From Actinomycetota bacterium (GTDB lineage: Bacteria > Actinomycetota > Actinomycetes > Nanopelagicales > Nanopelagicaceae): a stretch of DNA of 5,733 nucleotides. Of this stretch, positions 1-5,733 are shown piece by piece; within the stretch, counting starts at the first letter, position 1, and each line of letters starts with the position of its first letter. Location: assembly GCA_005777515.1 (NCBI GenBank), contig SXMA01000058.1, positions 1 through 5,733 on the forward strand, read 5' to 3'. The notes beneath the pieces were generated by a model, which did no database searches, was not told where the DNA came from, and saw nothing but the letters and a program-made list of their open reading frames with translations. The position numbers and the translations under genes were made by a program.

Positions 1-202
1 CATGCTTCTGGATGGCCTTGGCGCTATCAATGGTTACTTGATCATCTGTGGCATCACGGTGCTGGATACCTAGATCGTAATACTCCAAATTGATATCAAG
101 ATAAGGCAAGATCAACTGCTTCTTAATAAAGTCCCAGATGATTCGAGTCATCTCATCGCCATCAAGCTCGACGACGCTGCCTTGCACCTTTATCTTGCTC
201 AT
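1..202 (-). CDS. icd: NADP-dependent isocitrate dehydrogenase, N-terminal part (cut by left window edge)
   Basis: Isocitrate dehydrogenase oxidatively decarboxylates isocitrate to 2-oxoglutarate in the cytoplasm, making NADPH. Only the first 67 codons are in the window, and the frame is open to the left edge. My translation begins [20 protein letters not shown]; residues 14-23 ([10 protein letters not shown]), the YYDLGI stretch near residue 41 and RDATDDQVT near residue 49 are hallmarks of the homodimeric 'eukaryotic-like' NADP-IDH family, which also includes human IDH1 and actinobacterial enzymes, rather than of the E. coli Icd type. The family is about 400 residues long, so roughly five sixths of the gene lies outside. 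The ATG start is supported by a purine-rich AGAGAGG 11 bases upstream and by the match to the family N-terminus. It follows mdh by 32 bases on the same strand, placing two TCA-cycle dehydrogenases side by side. Identification is confident; nothing can be said about the catalytic C-terminal part. Confidence 0.93.
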   Translation of the reverse strand, partial: MSKIKVQGSVVELDGDEMTRIIWDFIKKQLILPYLDINLEYYDLGIQHRDATDDQVTIDSAKAIQKH

Positions 203-213
203 CTATCTATCTG

Positions 214-220
214 CCTCTCT
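214..220 (-). promoter_or_regulatory. Ribosome binding site of icd
   Basis: AGAGAGG on the minus strand lies 11 bases before the icd ATG, in the 32-base gap after mdh. Spacing is a little long but the purine run is clear. The spacer includes a short GATA-type tetranucleotide repeat (three units) running into the start codon. Confidence 0.5.
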
Positions 221-234
221 TGATGTTGACTTGT

Positions 235-1191
235 TTATAGATCTTTTACATCTGCCTGCTTGGCGCGAACTGCTTCAGCAGCCACTTTAAGCTCAGCTAT
301 TTCACTGGCAGTTAAATCACTTTCAACAACTCTGGTAATTCCAGCTCTTCCAATTTGGGCTTCAACCCCTAGATAAACCCCAGAGATTGAGTACTGGCCA
401 TCAACCCAAGCGCAGACTGGCATTACTTCACCAGTGTCTTGAATAACTGCTTTTGCCATCCGAGCAGCCGCAGCTGATGGCGCGTAATAAGCAGAGCCGG
501 TCTTTAGAAGGGCGACAACTTCTGCCCCGCCATTTCTAGTCCGTGTCACTAGCTCTTGAATTTCAGCATCGCTTAACTTTGTAGATAGCGCAGCGCCATC
601 TACCGTGCAGCGAGAGGGAATTGGAACCATCGTCTCTCCATGGCTACCTAGAGTTAATGTCTTTACTGATGCCACTGGCACATTGAGTTTTTCTGCCACA
701 AAATGAGTGAAGCGAGCTGTATCAAGCATTCCTGCTTGTCCCATAACTCTTTGATAAGGAAACTTGGTAGCAATTTGTGCAAGAGCTGTCATCTCATCTA
801 GTGGATTAGAAACAACAATGACGACGGCATTTGGTGAGTGCTTAGCAATATTTTCTGCAACTCCTCTAACAATTCCTGCATTAACGCCAATTAGATCCAT
901 TCGAGACATTCCAGGTTTTCTTGGAAGTCCTGCGGTAATAATTACAACATCAGATCCTGCAGTTGCTTCATATCCTTTGCCGTCAGCTGTAGTTGTTGCT
1001 CCAATTACTCTGCTCTCAAAGCCTTCAATGGATCGTGATTGATTAATATCAAGGGCAAGACCCTCGGGCTTTCCATCCAAAATATCTGTTAAAACAACGC
1101 TTTCAAAGATGTCATATTCGGCAAGACGTAGCGCAGTGGTTGAACCATAGAAACCAGCCCCGACTACCGTTACTTTTCCAAATCTACTCAT
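235..1191 (-). CDS. mdh: Malate dehydrogenase (LDH-like type)
   Basis: This cytoplasmic enzyme interconverts malate and oxaloacetate with NAD in the TCA cycle. The 318-residue product has the usual length for the LDH/MDH superfamily. Visible landmarks are the Rossmann GAGFYG loop (residues 11-16), the acidic D36 after the second beta strand that normally selects NAD over NADP, the substrate loop PRKPGMSR (90-97) with R91 and R97 (arginine at the specificity position favours MDH over lactate dehydrogenase), SNP at 128-130, the catalytic aspartate in LDTARF (D157, with substrate-binding R160) and the catalytic histidine in GSHGETMVP (H184). No key residue is missing. The ATG is chosen because the Rossmann strand starts right after it and AAGGTAGG sits 9 bases upstream. 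It follows the DUF3017 gene by 17 bases and precedes icd by 32 bases. The overall pattern resembles the type-3/LDH-like MDH group found in several bacterial phyla, not the E. coli type. Confidence 0.96.
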   Translation of the reverse strand: MSRFGKVTVVGAGFYGSTTALRLAEYDIFESVVLTDILDGKPEGLALDINQSRSIEGFESRVIGATTTADGKGYEATAGSDVVIITAGLPRKPGMSRMDLIGVNAGIVRGVAENIAKHSPNAVVIVVSNPLDEMTALAQIATKFPYQRVMGQAGMLDTARFTHFVAEKLNVPVASVKTLTLGSHGETMVPIPSRCTVDGAALSTKLSDAEIQELVTRTRNGGAEVVALLKTGSAYYAPSAAAARMAKAVIQDTGEVMPVCAWVDGQYSISGVYLGVEAQIGRAGITRVVESDLTASEIAELKVAAEAVRAKQADVKDL

Positions 1192-1200
1192 GGCGCGAAA

Positions 1201-1208
1201 CCTACCTT
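1201..1208 (-). promoter_or_regulatory. Ribosome binding site of mdh
   Basis: AAGGTAGG lies 9 bases before the mdh ATG, in the 17-base gap after the DUF3017 stop codon. It is the best Shine-Dalgarno-like sequence in the window and supports the chosen mdh start. Confidence 0.6.
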
Positions 1209-1421
1209 CTATCCTCTAGGAAGCGCCAATGCGATGGCGATTAGCGAGATAACCAGTGCGATAGGAATCACTTTCTGAATTGGGCGCATCGAAGCAATAT
1301 CCCTGCTTAAAAAGAGAATGAAGCTAGAGGCAATAATTAGCGCTCCCAATCGCACCGAAAGAATTGCTCCAGTTAATACCCCAGAAAGTGCCAGGGCATA
1401 GGAAATTCGCTTGATATTCAC
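1209..1421 (-). CDS. Small DUF3017-type membrane protein of unknown function
   Basis: A 70-residue, very hydrophobic protein with a GTG start. Hydrophobic segments at about residues 8-22, 25-39 and 51-68 suggest two or three membrane spans, with short basic or polar stretches between them (RDIASMRPIQK at 40-50). No catalytic motif is visible. The size, the RLGAL pattern in the middle, the polar loop before a last hydrophobic segment, and above all the position between folD and mdh match the actinobacterial DUF3017 family, whose function I do not know. Upstream, folD stops 7 bases before the GTG; an AAGG 12 bases before the start, inside the end of folD, is a poorly spaced ribosome site, so translation may be coupled to folD. 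No better in-frame start exists nearby. That it is a real gene is likely from the context and tight packing; the family name rests on pattern and synteny rather than a profile search. Confidence 0.8.
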   Translation of the reverse strand: MNIKRISYALALSGVLTGAILSVRLGALIIASSFILFLSRDIASMRPIQKVIPIALVISLIAIALALPRG

Positions 1422-1428
1422 CTTGGCT

Positions 1429-2265
1429 CTAATCCTTATGAAGCGCCAATAGATTAGACAATAACATCGCCCTTGTCATTGGCCCTACCCCACCTGGCAT
1501 TGGAGCAATTGCGCTAGCTACATTAAACACCTCGGGATGAATATCTCCCACTAGTTCTCCTGAAGTTCTTGTAATCCCCACATCAATTGCAACAACACCT
1601 TCTTTAACCATTTCTGCAGTAAGAAAGTGCGCCTTTCCAAGAGCAGCTATAACAACATCGGCTCGCTTAGTGTGAGATTTGATATTGCTACTCTTGCTAT
1701 GAACAATCGTGACGGTGGCATCGATGCCTTTGCTTGAAAGCAAAAGACTTAATGGTCTTCCAACAGTTGTGCCTCGACCAATAATTACTACCTCTTTACC
1801 ACTTAGAGAAATTTCATTTCGTACAAGAAGCTCAACAATGGCTTTTGGTGTGCAAGGAATCACCCCACTCTGGGAGAGAACTAACTTGCCTAGGTTTATT
1901 GGATGAAGGCCATCAGCATCTTTATCTGGATCAATCGCACTTAAAACTTTATTTGTATCAATATGAGCTGGAAGTGGAAGTTGAACAATAAAACCAGAGC
2001 AATCCTTAGAGCCATTTAGATTATCAATCTCGTTTAATAACTCAGTTTGGCTCACAGTTTGTGGCAGCTCAATTCGTATTGAGTTGATTCCTACTTGGCT
2101 GCAGTCTCTATGTTTGCCATCTACATAGGAGCGTGAACCAGCATCATCTCCAACTAATACTGTCGCTAAACCAGGCTTGTTTTTTAGCCTTGCTACCCTC
2201 TGAGCAAGCTCTTGCCTAACAGCTTTGGCCGCTGCAACACCATCTAATACTTTTGCTTGGGCCAT
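1429..2265 (-). CDS. folD: Bifunctional methylene-THF dehydrogenase / methenyl-THF cyclohydrolase
   Basis: FolD converts 5,10-methylene-tetrahydrofolate to 10-formyl-tetrahydrofolate by an NADP-dependent dehydrogenase step and a cyclohydrolase step, supplying one-carbon units for purine synthesis and formyl-methionine. The 278-residue protein has the normal length. The N-terminal catalytic half shows the YVDGK motif with Y47 and catalytic K51 (equivalents of E. coli Y52 and K56), VQLPLP with Q95, and DKDADGLHP (114-122) with D118. The NADP-binding half has IIGRGTTVGRP (161-171), where the third residue of the GRS motif is glycine as in other actinobacteria, and the C-terminal APMPGGVGPMTRAML signature. 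All key residues are present. The ATG lies 29 bases after the perM-like gene; no clear Shine-Dalgarno is seen, but a TAGAAT box lies 6 bases upstream. In many actinobacteria purN and purH, which use its product, lie just upstream; here they are absent. Confidence 0.97.
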   Translation of the reverse strand: MAQAKVLDGVAAAKAVRQELAQRVARLKNKPGLATVLVGDDAGSRSYVDGKHRDCSQVGINSIRIELPQTVSQTELLNEIDNLNGSKDCSGFIVQLPLPAHIDTNKVLSAIDPDKDADGLHPINLGKLVLSQSGVIPCTPKAIVELLVRNEISLSGKEVVIIGRGTTVGRPLSLLLSSKGIDATVTIVHSKSSNIKSHTKRADVVIAALGKAHFLTAEMVKEGVVAIDVGITRTSGELVGDIHPEVFNVASAIAPMPGGVGPMTRAMLLSNLLALHKD

Positions 2266-2271
2266 GGGCCT

Positions 2272-2277
2272 ATTCTA
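2272..2277 (-). promoter_or_regulatory. Candidate -10 box of a leaderless folD promoter
   Basis: TAGAAT on the minus strand fits the actinobacterial TANNNT -10 pattern and ends 6 bases before the folD ATG, the spacing expected if transcription starts at the A of the start codon. There is no good Shine-Dalgarno, which is consistent with a leaderless transcript. No -35 consensus is seen at 16-19 bases upstream, so the call is weak and folD may simply be read through from the perM-like gene. Confidence 0.35.
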
Positions 2278-2294
2278 GTTCGAAAGAGGTAGCG

Positions 2295-3434
2295 CTATTT
2301 CTCAGCCCTAAAGTTGCGCACCTTCGAAACAACTACTGGCGTATATAGAAAAATTGCCACTCCTAGGCCAATTTCAAGGCAAAGAGCTAGGGGCATTAAA
2401 TACCAATGGGGACCCACTGATCCAAGATTTGGCGATAAGAGCTCGCCACTTGATGCCCGAGCAATAAACAAAGTTAGCCCAGCAATAAAGCCAAGAAGGG
2501 CCAGAAAAAATCTACGTAGCTCAACCTGGTCTTGATATTTACTCACTCCATATCTGCCCATCACAATTCCTAATCCAACAATAATTAGTGCAAGTAATAT
2601 AAATAGCGGCTGGGCGCCGACTGGCAATCCCCCAAGTAGTGAGATTGCAGGAATTTCATCTAGGCGATGAACAAAAGGATTCAACCAAGTTCCATTGCCT
2701 ATTACCACTCCACTTCCGGCAATATAGCTAAGGGTTGAGATAAAGAAGTTTGGCAAGTAAAGAATTTGAATAAATAGGAATGCCAACCCACCAAAAACGC
2801 CAGGCTCAATAACTCTGGTTAAGTCAAGTACCGTATCAAAGTGCCAAATTAGTGAAAAGCTAAAAATTAATCCAGCAAATCCAATAGGAGCTAATAAAAG
2901 AAGCGTTGCTAATCTAAGAGCACGCTGCCAGGGAAATTGAATACCATGATCAGGAAGAAGATTACTTGCAATAAATCCTGAAACTGCTGAAACCATAAAA
3001 AGGATTGGAAAGACAATATAGAAGGGCGCCTTTACTGTGCTTCCAAGGGAGGCAAGTGAAAGCTGAGTTCCTAAAAGGCTATAAGCAAAGGAAAGAGCCA
3101 ATATTTGAGCTCTCTTATCACTTGATCTATCTGCGCCAAGCCTTTCACTCATTCGGAGCAAGGAATTTTTAATCACAAGAAATGGAATTATCAGAGCGCC
3201 AATTGGAAAGAAGGTTAAGCGACCAGAGATAGTTTCATTTGAAAGTGATAAATCGAGTGGAATGTGATGGGCAATAAGAAAAAACCAGATTGCAGCGCGC
3301 ATTGGATCTGCAGTATTTCCAGTCGAACTGCCAGCTGTCGCCCAGGTAATAAGTGAGATGAAGGCCAGCGGAAGAAGAATTAAAGTTATGCCTCTAACGC
3401 CTTGGCCGAAAGCAACTTTCAGCAGTGGCAACAT
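2295..3434 (-). CDS. DUF6350 polytopic membrane protein, PerM-like
   Basis: A 379-residue integral membrane protein with about nine or ten hydrophobic segments (near residues 16-34, 46-60, 72-89, 110-130, 137-157, 174-197, 213-236, 274-293, 308-326 and 345-367). A charged loop at about 91-109 is rich in Arg, Lys and Asp. The central stretch YLPNFFISTLSYIAGSG (226-242) followed by VIGNGTWLNPF, and the IPAISLLGGLP stretch (261-271), match the conserved core I recall for actinobacterial DUF6350 proteins, the family of mycobacterial PerM (Rv0955). PerM is linked in Mycobacterium tuberculosis to cell division and persistence; whether that role holds here is inference. Its place after sucCD and before folD also fits: Rv0955 lies a few genes from sucCD. 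It follows sucD by 14 bases. The ATG has only AAAGAG directly before it, with spacing too short for a good ribosome site, so coupling to sucD is likely. No enzymatic motif is seen. Confidence 0.82.
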   Translation of the reverse strand: MLPLLKVAFGQGVRGITLILLPLAFISLITWATAGSSTGNTADPMRAAIWFFLIAHHIPLDLSLSNETISGRLTFFPIGALIIPFLVIKNSLLRMSERLGADRSSDKRAQILALSFAYSLLGTQLSLASLGSTVKAPFYIVFPILFMVSAVSGFIASNLLPDHGIQFPWQRALRLATLLLLAPIGFAGLIFSFSLIWHFDTVLDLTRVIEPGVFGGLAFLFIQILYLPNFFISTLSYIAGSGVVIGNGTWLNPFVHRLDEIPAISLLGGLPVGAQPLFILLALIIVGLGIVMGRYGVSKYQDQVELRRFFLALLGFIAGLTLFIARASSGELLSPNLGSVGPHWYLMPLALCLEIGLGVAIFLYTPVVVSKVRNFRAEK

Positions 3435-3448
3435 CTCTTTATTCTTGC

Positions 3449-4330
3449 TTATCCTTTAAGGATTGCTCGGAGCAGTTCTGCAGTCTGACTTGGTGTCTTT
3501 CCAACTTTAACCCCAGCTGCCTCTAGCGCCACTTTCTTTGCCTCTGCTGTTCCCGAAGAGCCAGAGACAATAGCTCCTGCATGTCCCATAGTCTTTCCTT
3601 CAGGTGCAGTAAAGCCTGCAACATATCCAACTACCGGTTTTGTCACATACTCTTTGATAAATGCTGCCGCCCTCTCCTCAGCATCCCCGCCAATCTCACC
3701 AATCATCACAATCGCCTTAGTCTCTGGATCATCTTGAAAAGCTCTTAAACAATCTATATGTGTTGTGCCAACAATTGGATCTCCACCAATTCCAACAGCA
3801 GTTGTAAAACCAATATCTCGTAGTTCATACATCATCTGATAGGTGAGGGTTCCTGACTTGGAAACCAGACCAATACTTCCAGGACCTGTGATATCAGCTG
3901 GTGTAATTCCAATATTTGATTTACCTGGACTGATTAAACCTGGGCAATTAGGGCCGATGATTCGTGACTTGCCAACCTTGAGGCTGTGTGCGTAAAAACT
4001 TGCTGTGTCATGAACTGGTATGCCTTCAGTGATAACCACAATTAGGGGCAAGTGAGCATCAATTGCATCAATGACAGCACTCTTAGCAAACTTTGGTGGC
4101 ACAAAAATTACCGAGGCATCGGCGCCAGTTGCAGCAATTGCCTCTTTAACTGAATTAAATACTGGAAGGGACTTTCCTTCGATCTCAACTACCTGACCAC
4201 CCTTACCAGGTGTTACTCCACCAACAATGTTGGTTCCACTTAAAATCATTCTTCTGGTGTGCTTGCTTCCTTCAGAGCCAGTAATTCCCTGAACGATTAC
4301 TTTTGTTTTCTCAGTTAGAAAAATCGCCAT
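3449..4330 (-). CDS. sucD: Succinyl-CoA synthetase, alpha subunit (ADP-forming type)
   Basis: SucD pairs with SucC to interconvert succinyl-CoA, phosphate and nucleoside diphosphate with succinate, CoA and nucleoside triphosphate in the TCA cycle. The alpha subunit binds CoA and carries the phosphorylated histidine. The 293-residue protein is full length. Landmarks are the CoA-binding Rossmann loop [11 protein letters not shown] (15-25), the GGVTPGKGG stretch (37-45), GPNCPG (126-131), SKSGTLTYQ (157-165), the IGGDP loop (181-185) and the active-site histidine in [14 protein letters not shown] (H250, equivalent of E. coli H246). The ATG overlaps the sucC stop by one base (TAATG), and no Shine-Dalgarno is evident upstream, so translation probably restarts directly after sucC, which would help keep the subunits in equal amounts. 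The two-subunit arrangement and order sucC-sucD are normal. ADP versus GDP preference is not decided by this subunit. Confidence 0.97.
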   Translation of the reverse strand: MAIFLTEKTKVIVQGITGSEGSKHTRRMILSGTNIVGGVTPGKGGQVVEIEGKSLPVFNSVKEAIAATGADASVIFVPPKFAKSAVIDAIDAHLPLIVVITEGIPVHDTASFYAHSLKVGKSRIIGPNCPGLISPGKSNIGITPADITGPGSIGLVSKSGTLTYQMMYELRDIGFTTAVGIGGDPIVGTTHIDCLRAFQDDPETKAIVMIGEIGGDAEERAAAFIKEYVTKPVVGYVAGFTAPEGKTMGHAGAIVSGSSGTAEAKKVALEAAGVKVGKTPSQTAELLRAILKG

Positions 4331-5493
4331 TATTTAGCTGCCAACTCTGCAGCTTTTGCAGCGGCTCCATCCATGCTCTCAACCTGCTGAATCAAAGGGT
4401 GATTTGCTTTGTTTAGAATGGCTCTTCCTTCAATTACATTGTTGCCATCTAGTCGAACCACAATTGGCTTTCTTGCTTTATCACCTAGCATTTCAAGGGC
4501 TTGAATAATTCCATTAGCTACTGCATCACATGAGGTGATGCCACCAAAAACATTTACAAAAACTGATTTAACATCTTTGTCTCCAAGAATGATTGAGAGG
4601 CCATCTGCCATCACTTGAGCTGATGCTCCCCCGCCAATATCAAGGAAATTCGCTGGTTTTACCCCGCCAAACTTCTCACCTGCATATGCCACTACATCAA
4701 GAGTGCTCATCACAAGGCCCGCACCATTACCAATAACGCCAACCTCGCCTTGGAGCTTTACATAATTTAAATCGCGCTCTTTTGCCAGTGCTTCAAGTGG
4801 ATCGGCTGCTTCATGATCAATCAGGGCTTCAAATTCAGGATGACGGAAAGCTGCATTGTCATCAAGTGTGACCTTTCCATCAAGGGCAATCACTCTGCCA
4901 TCAACAGTTTTCACTAAAGGATTTACCTCAACCAAAGTGGCATCAGAGCTTTGAAAAGTCTTCCAAAGGGTCACTAATACATCAGCAACCTGCTTTTCAA
5001 CATCGTTACCAAACCCACCTTTTCGCACTATATCTAGAGCTTTCTCTTGGCTAATTCCCTCATTGGGATCGATATGAACTTTTGCTAATTTCTCTGGAGT
5101 TTTATGCGCAACTTCCTCAATATCCATACCACCTGCAACCGATGCCATCACTAGAAAGGAGCGGTTAGAGCGATCAAGAAGAATTGCTAAGTAATACTCA
5201 CTCTCGATTGGAGCAGCGGCAGCAATCATTACTTTCTTGACGATGTGGCCCTTGATATCCATACCGAGAATTGCTTCTGCCTTTGCAAAAGCATCATCGC
5301 CATTTTCAGCAAGTTTTACCCCGCCAGCTTTGCCGCGCCCGCCAACTTTTACTTGCGCTTTGACCACAACTTTCCCGCCTATTTCCTGCGCTGCATCTCT
5401 TGCTTGGGCAGCAGTTGTAGCAACTTTTGCTTTTAAAACTGGGATTGAGTTGGCCTCAAATAGATCACGGGCTTGATATTCAAAGAGGTCCAC
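4330..5493 (-). CDS. sucC: Succinyl-CoA synthetase, beta subunit
   Basis: The beta subunit carries the ATP-grasp fold that binds nucleotide and the succinate site of succinyl-CoA synthetase. The 387-residue protein matches the family length. It opens with the typical [13 protein letters not shown] helix. Nucleotide-binding residues include K45 in VVKAQV and [10 protein letters not shown] (51-60); metal ligands are in EVNPLV (189-194) and [12 protein letters not shown] (203-214, D205). The C-terminal CoA-ligase domain has GNGAGL (256-261), FLDIGGGAS (283-291) and [16 protein letters not shown] (314-329), the succinate/phosphate-binding loop. All expected motifs are present. The start is a GTG: an in-frame TGA lies two codons upstream, so no earlier start is possible in this frame. 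It is 3 bases after the helicase stop. No clear Shine-Dalgarno is present; a TAAGTT box 7 bases upstream suggests a leaderless promoter. Nucleotide preference (ADP or GDP) was not resolved. Confidence 0.97.
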   Translation of the reverse strand: MDLFEYQARDLFEANSIPVLKAKVATTAAQARDAAQEIGGKVVVKAQVKVGGRGKAGGVKLAENGDDAFAKAEAILGMDIKGHIVKKVMIAAAAPIESEYYLAILLDRSNRSFLVMASVAGGMDIEEVAHKTPEKLAKVHIDPNEGISQEKALDIVRKGGFGNDVEKQVADVLVTLWKTFQSSDATLVEVNPLVKTVDGRVIALDGKVTLDDNAAFRHPEFEALIDHEAADPLEALAKERDLNYVKLQGEVGVIGNGAGLVMSTLDVVAYAGEKFGGVKPANFLDIGGGASAQVMADGLSIILGDKDVKSVFVNVFGGITSCDAVANGIIQALEMLGDKARKPIVVRLDGNNVIEGRAILNKANHPLIQQVESMDGAAAKAAELAAK

Positions 5494-5496
5494 AGG

Positions 5497-5733
5497 TCAT
5501 AACTTATCTACTGGGGCATATCGGAGCAACAATCGCTTTTCTCCATAGCTACCAAAATTGATTGTGGCCTCTGCTTTCTCTGACTCACCTGAGAGCGCAA
5601 TCACAGTGCCAAGCCCAAATGTGTCATGGCTTACTCGATCACCGATATTTAGTTGCAAGGTGTTTGACTTAATAGCTGATTTTGGTAGCGCACTTGGTGC
5701 ATATTTTCGTCTCGTCATAGGAGATGAGATATA
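5497..5733 (-). CDS. pcrA: PcrA/UvrD-type DNA helicase, C-terminal end (cut by right window edge)
   Basis: Only the last 78 codons are present. The reading frame stays open from the right edge through an internal ATG at 5718, and nothing like a Shine-Dalgarno precedes that ATG, so this is the tail of a longer gene rather than a small separate one. The end of the protein is the Tudor-like domain of actinobacterial PcrA/UvrD helicases: IGDRVSHDTFGLGTVIAL followed by an acidic turn, then INFGSYGEKRLLLRYAPVDKL-type ending with the RLLLRYAP motif. It is preceded by a basic, serine- and proline-containing linker. In PcrA/UvrD this domain is known to bind RNA polymerase, tying the SF1A helicase to transcription-linked repair; the helicase motor itself lies outside the window. 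The stop TGA is 3 bases before sucC, and pcrA next to sucC is a common actinobacterial arrangement, which strengthens the call. UvrD2-like or other Tudor-tailed helicases are less likely alternatives. Confidence 0.88.
   Translation of the reverse strand, partial: YISSPMTRRKYAPSALPKSAIKSNTLQLNIGDRVSHDTFGLGTVIALSGESEKAEATINFGSYGEKRLLLRYAPVDKL
5501..5529 (-). promoter_or_regulatory. Candidate sucCD promoter, leaderless arrangement
   Basis: On the minus strand TTGCTC (5524-5529) and TAAGTT (5501-5506) are separated by 17 bases. TAAGTT fits the TANNNT -10 pattern, and TTGCTC keeps the TTG core of a -35 box. The -10 ends 7 bases before the sucC GTG, so transcription could begin at or next to the start codon, giving a leaderless mRNA. 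This agrees with the lack of a Shine-Dalgarno there. The elements lie inside the last codons of the helicase gene and could be chance, since the region is coding. Confidence 0.4.

Noticed and set aside
201..212. Three-unit ATCT tetranucleotide repeat at the icd start
   Set aside because: Three units are too few to suggest phase variation by slippage; noted only as part of the icd leader.
764..1042. Plus-strand open frame opposite mdh
   Set aside because: It lies wholly antisense to a well-supported malate dehydrogenase, shows no recognisable motifs and reflects the codon pattern of the opposite strand.
1221..1450. A 10-base direct repeat, AAGCGCCAAT, at 1221-1230 and 1441-1450
   Set aside because: Both copies fall within codons for Leu-Ala-Leu near the ends of the DUF3017 and folD genes, so common codon use explains them; there is no sign of a mobile element or attachment site.
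1771..1785. FolD has GRG instead of the common GRS in its NADP-binding motif
   Set aside because: This variant is usual in actinobacterial FolD proteins as I recall the family, and all catalytic residues are intact, so it is not an anomaly.
1709..1906. Plus-strand open frame opposite folD
   Set aside because: It is antisense to the NADP-binding region of FolD and has no independent support.
2314..2535. Plus-strand open frame opposite the 3' end of the perM-like gene
   Set aside because: The translation is a basic low-information antisense product with no family resemblance.
5237..5476. Two overlapping plus-strand open frames opposite the start of sucC
   Set aside because: Both are antisense to the ATP-grasp region of SucC and have no motif or ribosome-site support.
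5497..5718. A stand-alone 73-residue gene starting at the ATG at 5718
   Set aside because: The frame remains open upstream to the window edge, there is no Shine-Dalgarno before the ATG, and the sequence matches the C-terminal Tudor-like domain of PcrA/UvrD, so it is the end of a truncated larger gene.

Overview
This window is a tightly packed stretch of chromosome carrying eight genes, all on the minus strand, with no gap longer than 32 bases. Read in the direction of transcription (right to left) the order is: the 3' end of a PcrA/UvrD-type helicase gene, sucC, sucD, a perM-like membrane protein gene (DUF6350), folD, a small DUF3017 membrane protein gene, mdh, and the 5' end of an NADP-isocitrate dehydrogenase gene cut by the left edge.

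This order, together with the DUF6350 and DUF3017 proteins, is an actinobacterial signature. The composition is A+T-leaning (judged by eye, not counted), the gaps are minimal, and the protein sequences keep high-GC actinobacterial motifs while using A/T-rich codons. A low-GC, streamlined actinobacterium, such as the freshwater acI/Nanopelagicales type, is the best guess. That placement is inference and was not tested against a database.

Right part (about 3449-5733): the Tudor-like tail of the helicase ends 3 bases before the GTG start of sucC. sucC and sucD overlap by one base (TAATG) and encode the two subunits of succinyl-CoA synthetase. Middle (2295-3434): a polytopic membrane protein related to mycobacterial PerM. 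Left part (1-2265): folD (one-carbon folate metabolism), a 70-residue membrane protein, malate dehydrogenase and isocitrate dehydrogenase. Three TCA-cycle steps (isocitrate to 2-oxoglutarate, succinyl-CoA to succinate, malate to oxaloacetate) are therefore encoded in one co-directional run that could be transcribed as one or a few overlapping units.

The window is essentially housekeeping, and I see no undescribed system in it. The points worth a second look are the absence of purN and purH, which in many actinobacteria lie between the perM-like gene and folD; candidate leaderless promoters just before sucC and folD; and the lack of clear Shine-Dalgarno sequences at several starts. I saw no RNA genes, CRISPR arrays, mobile elements, convincing terminators or long repeats, and no gene-free stretch approaching 300 bases.
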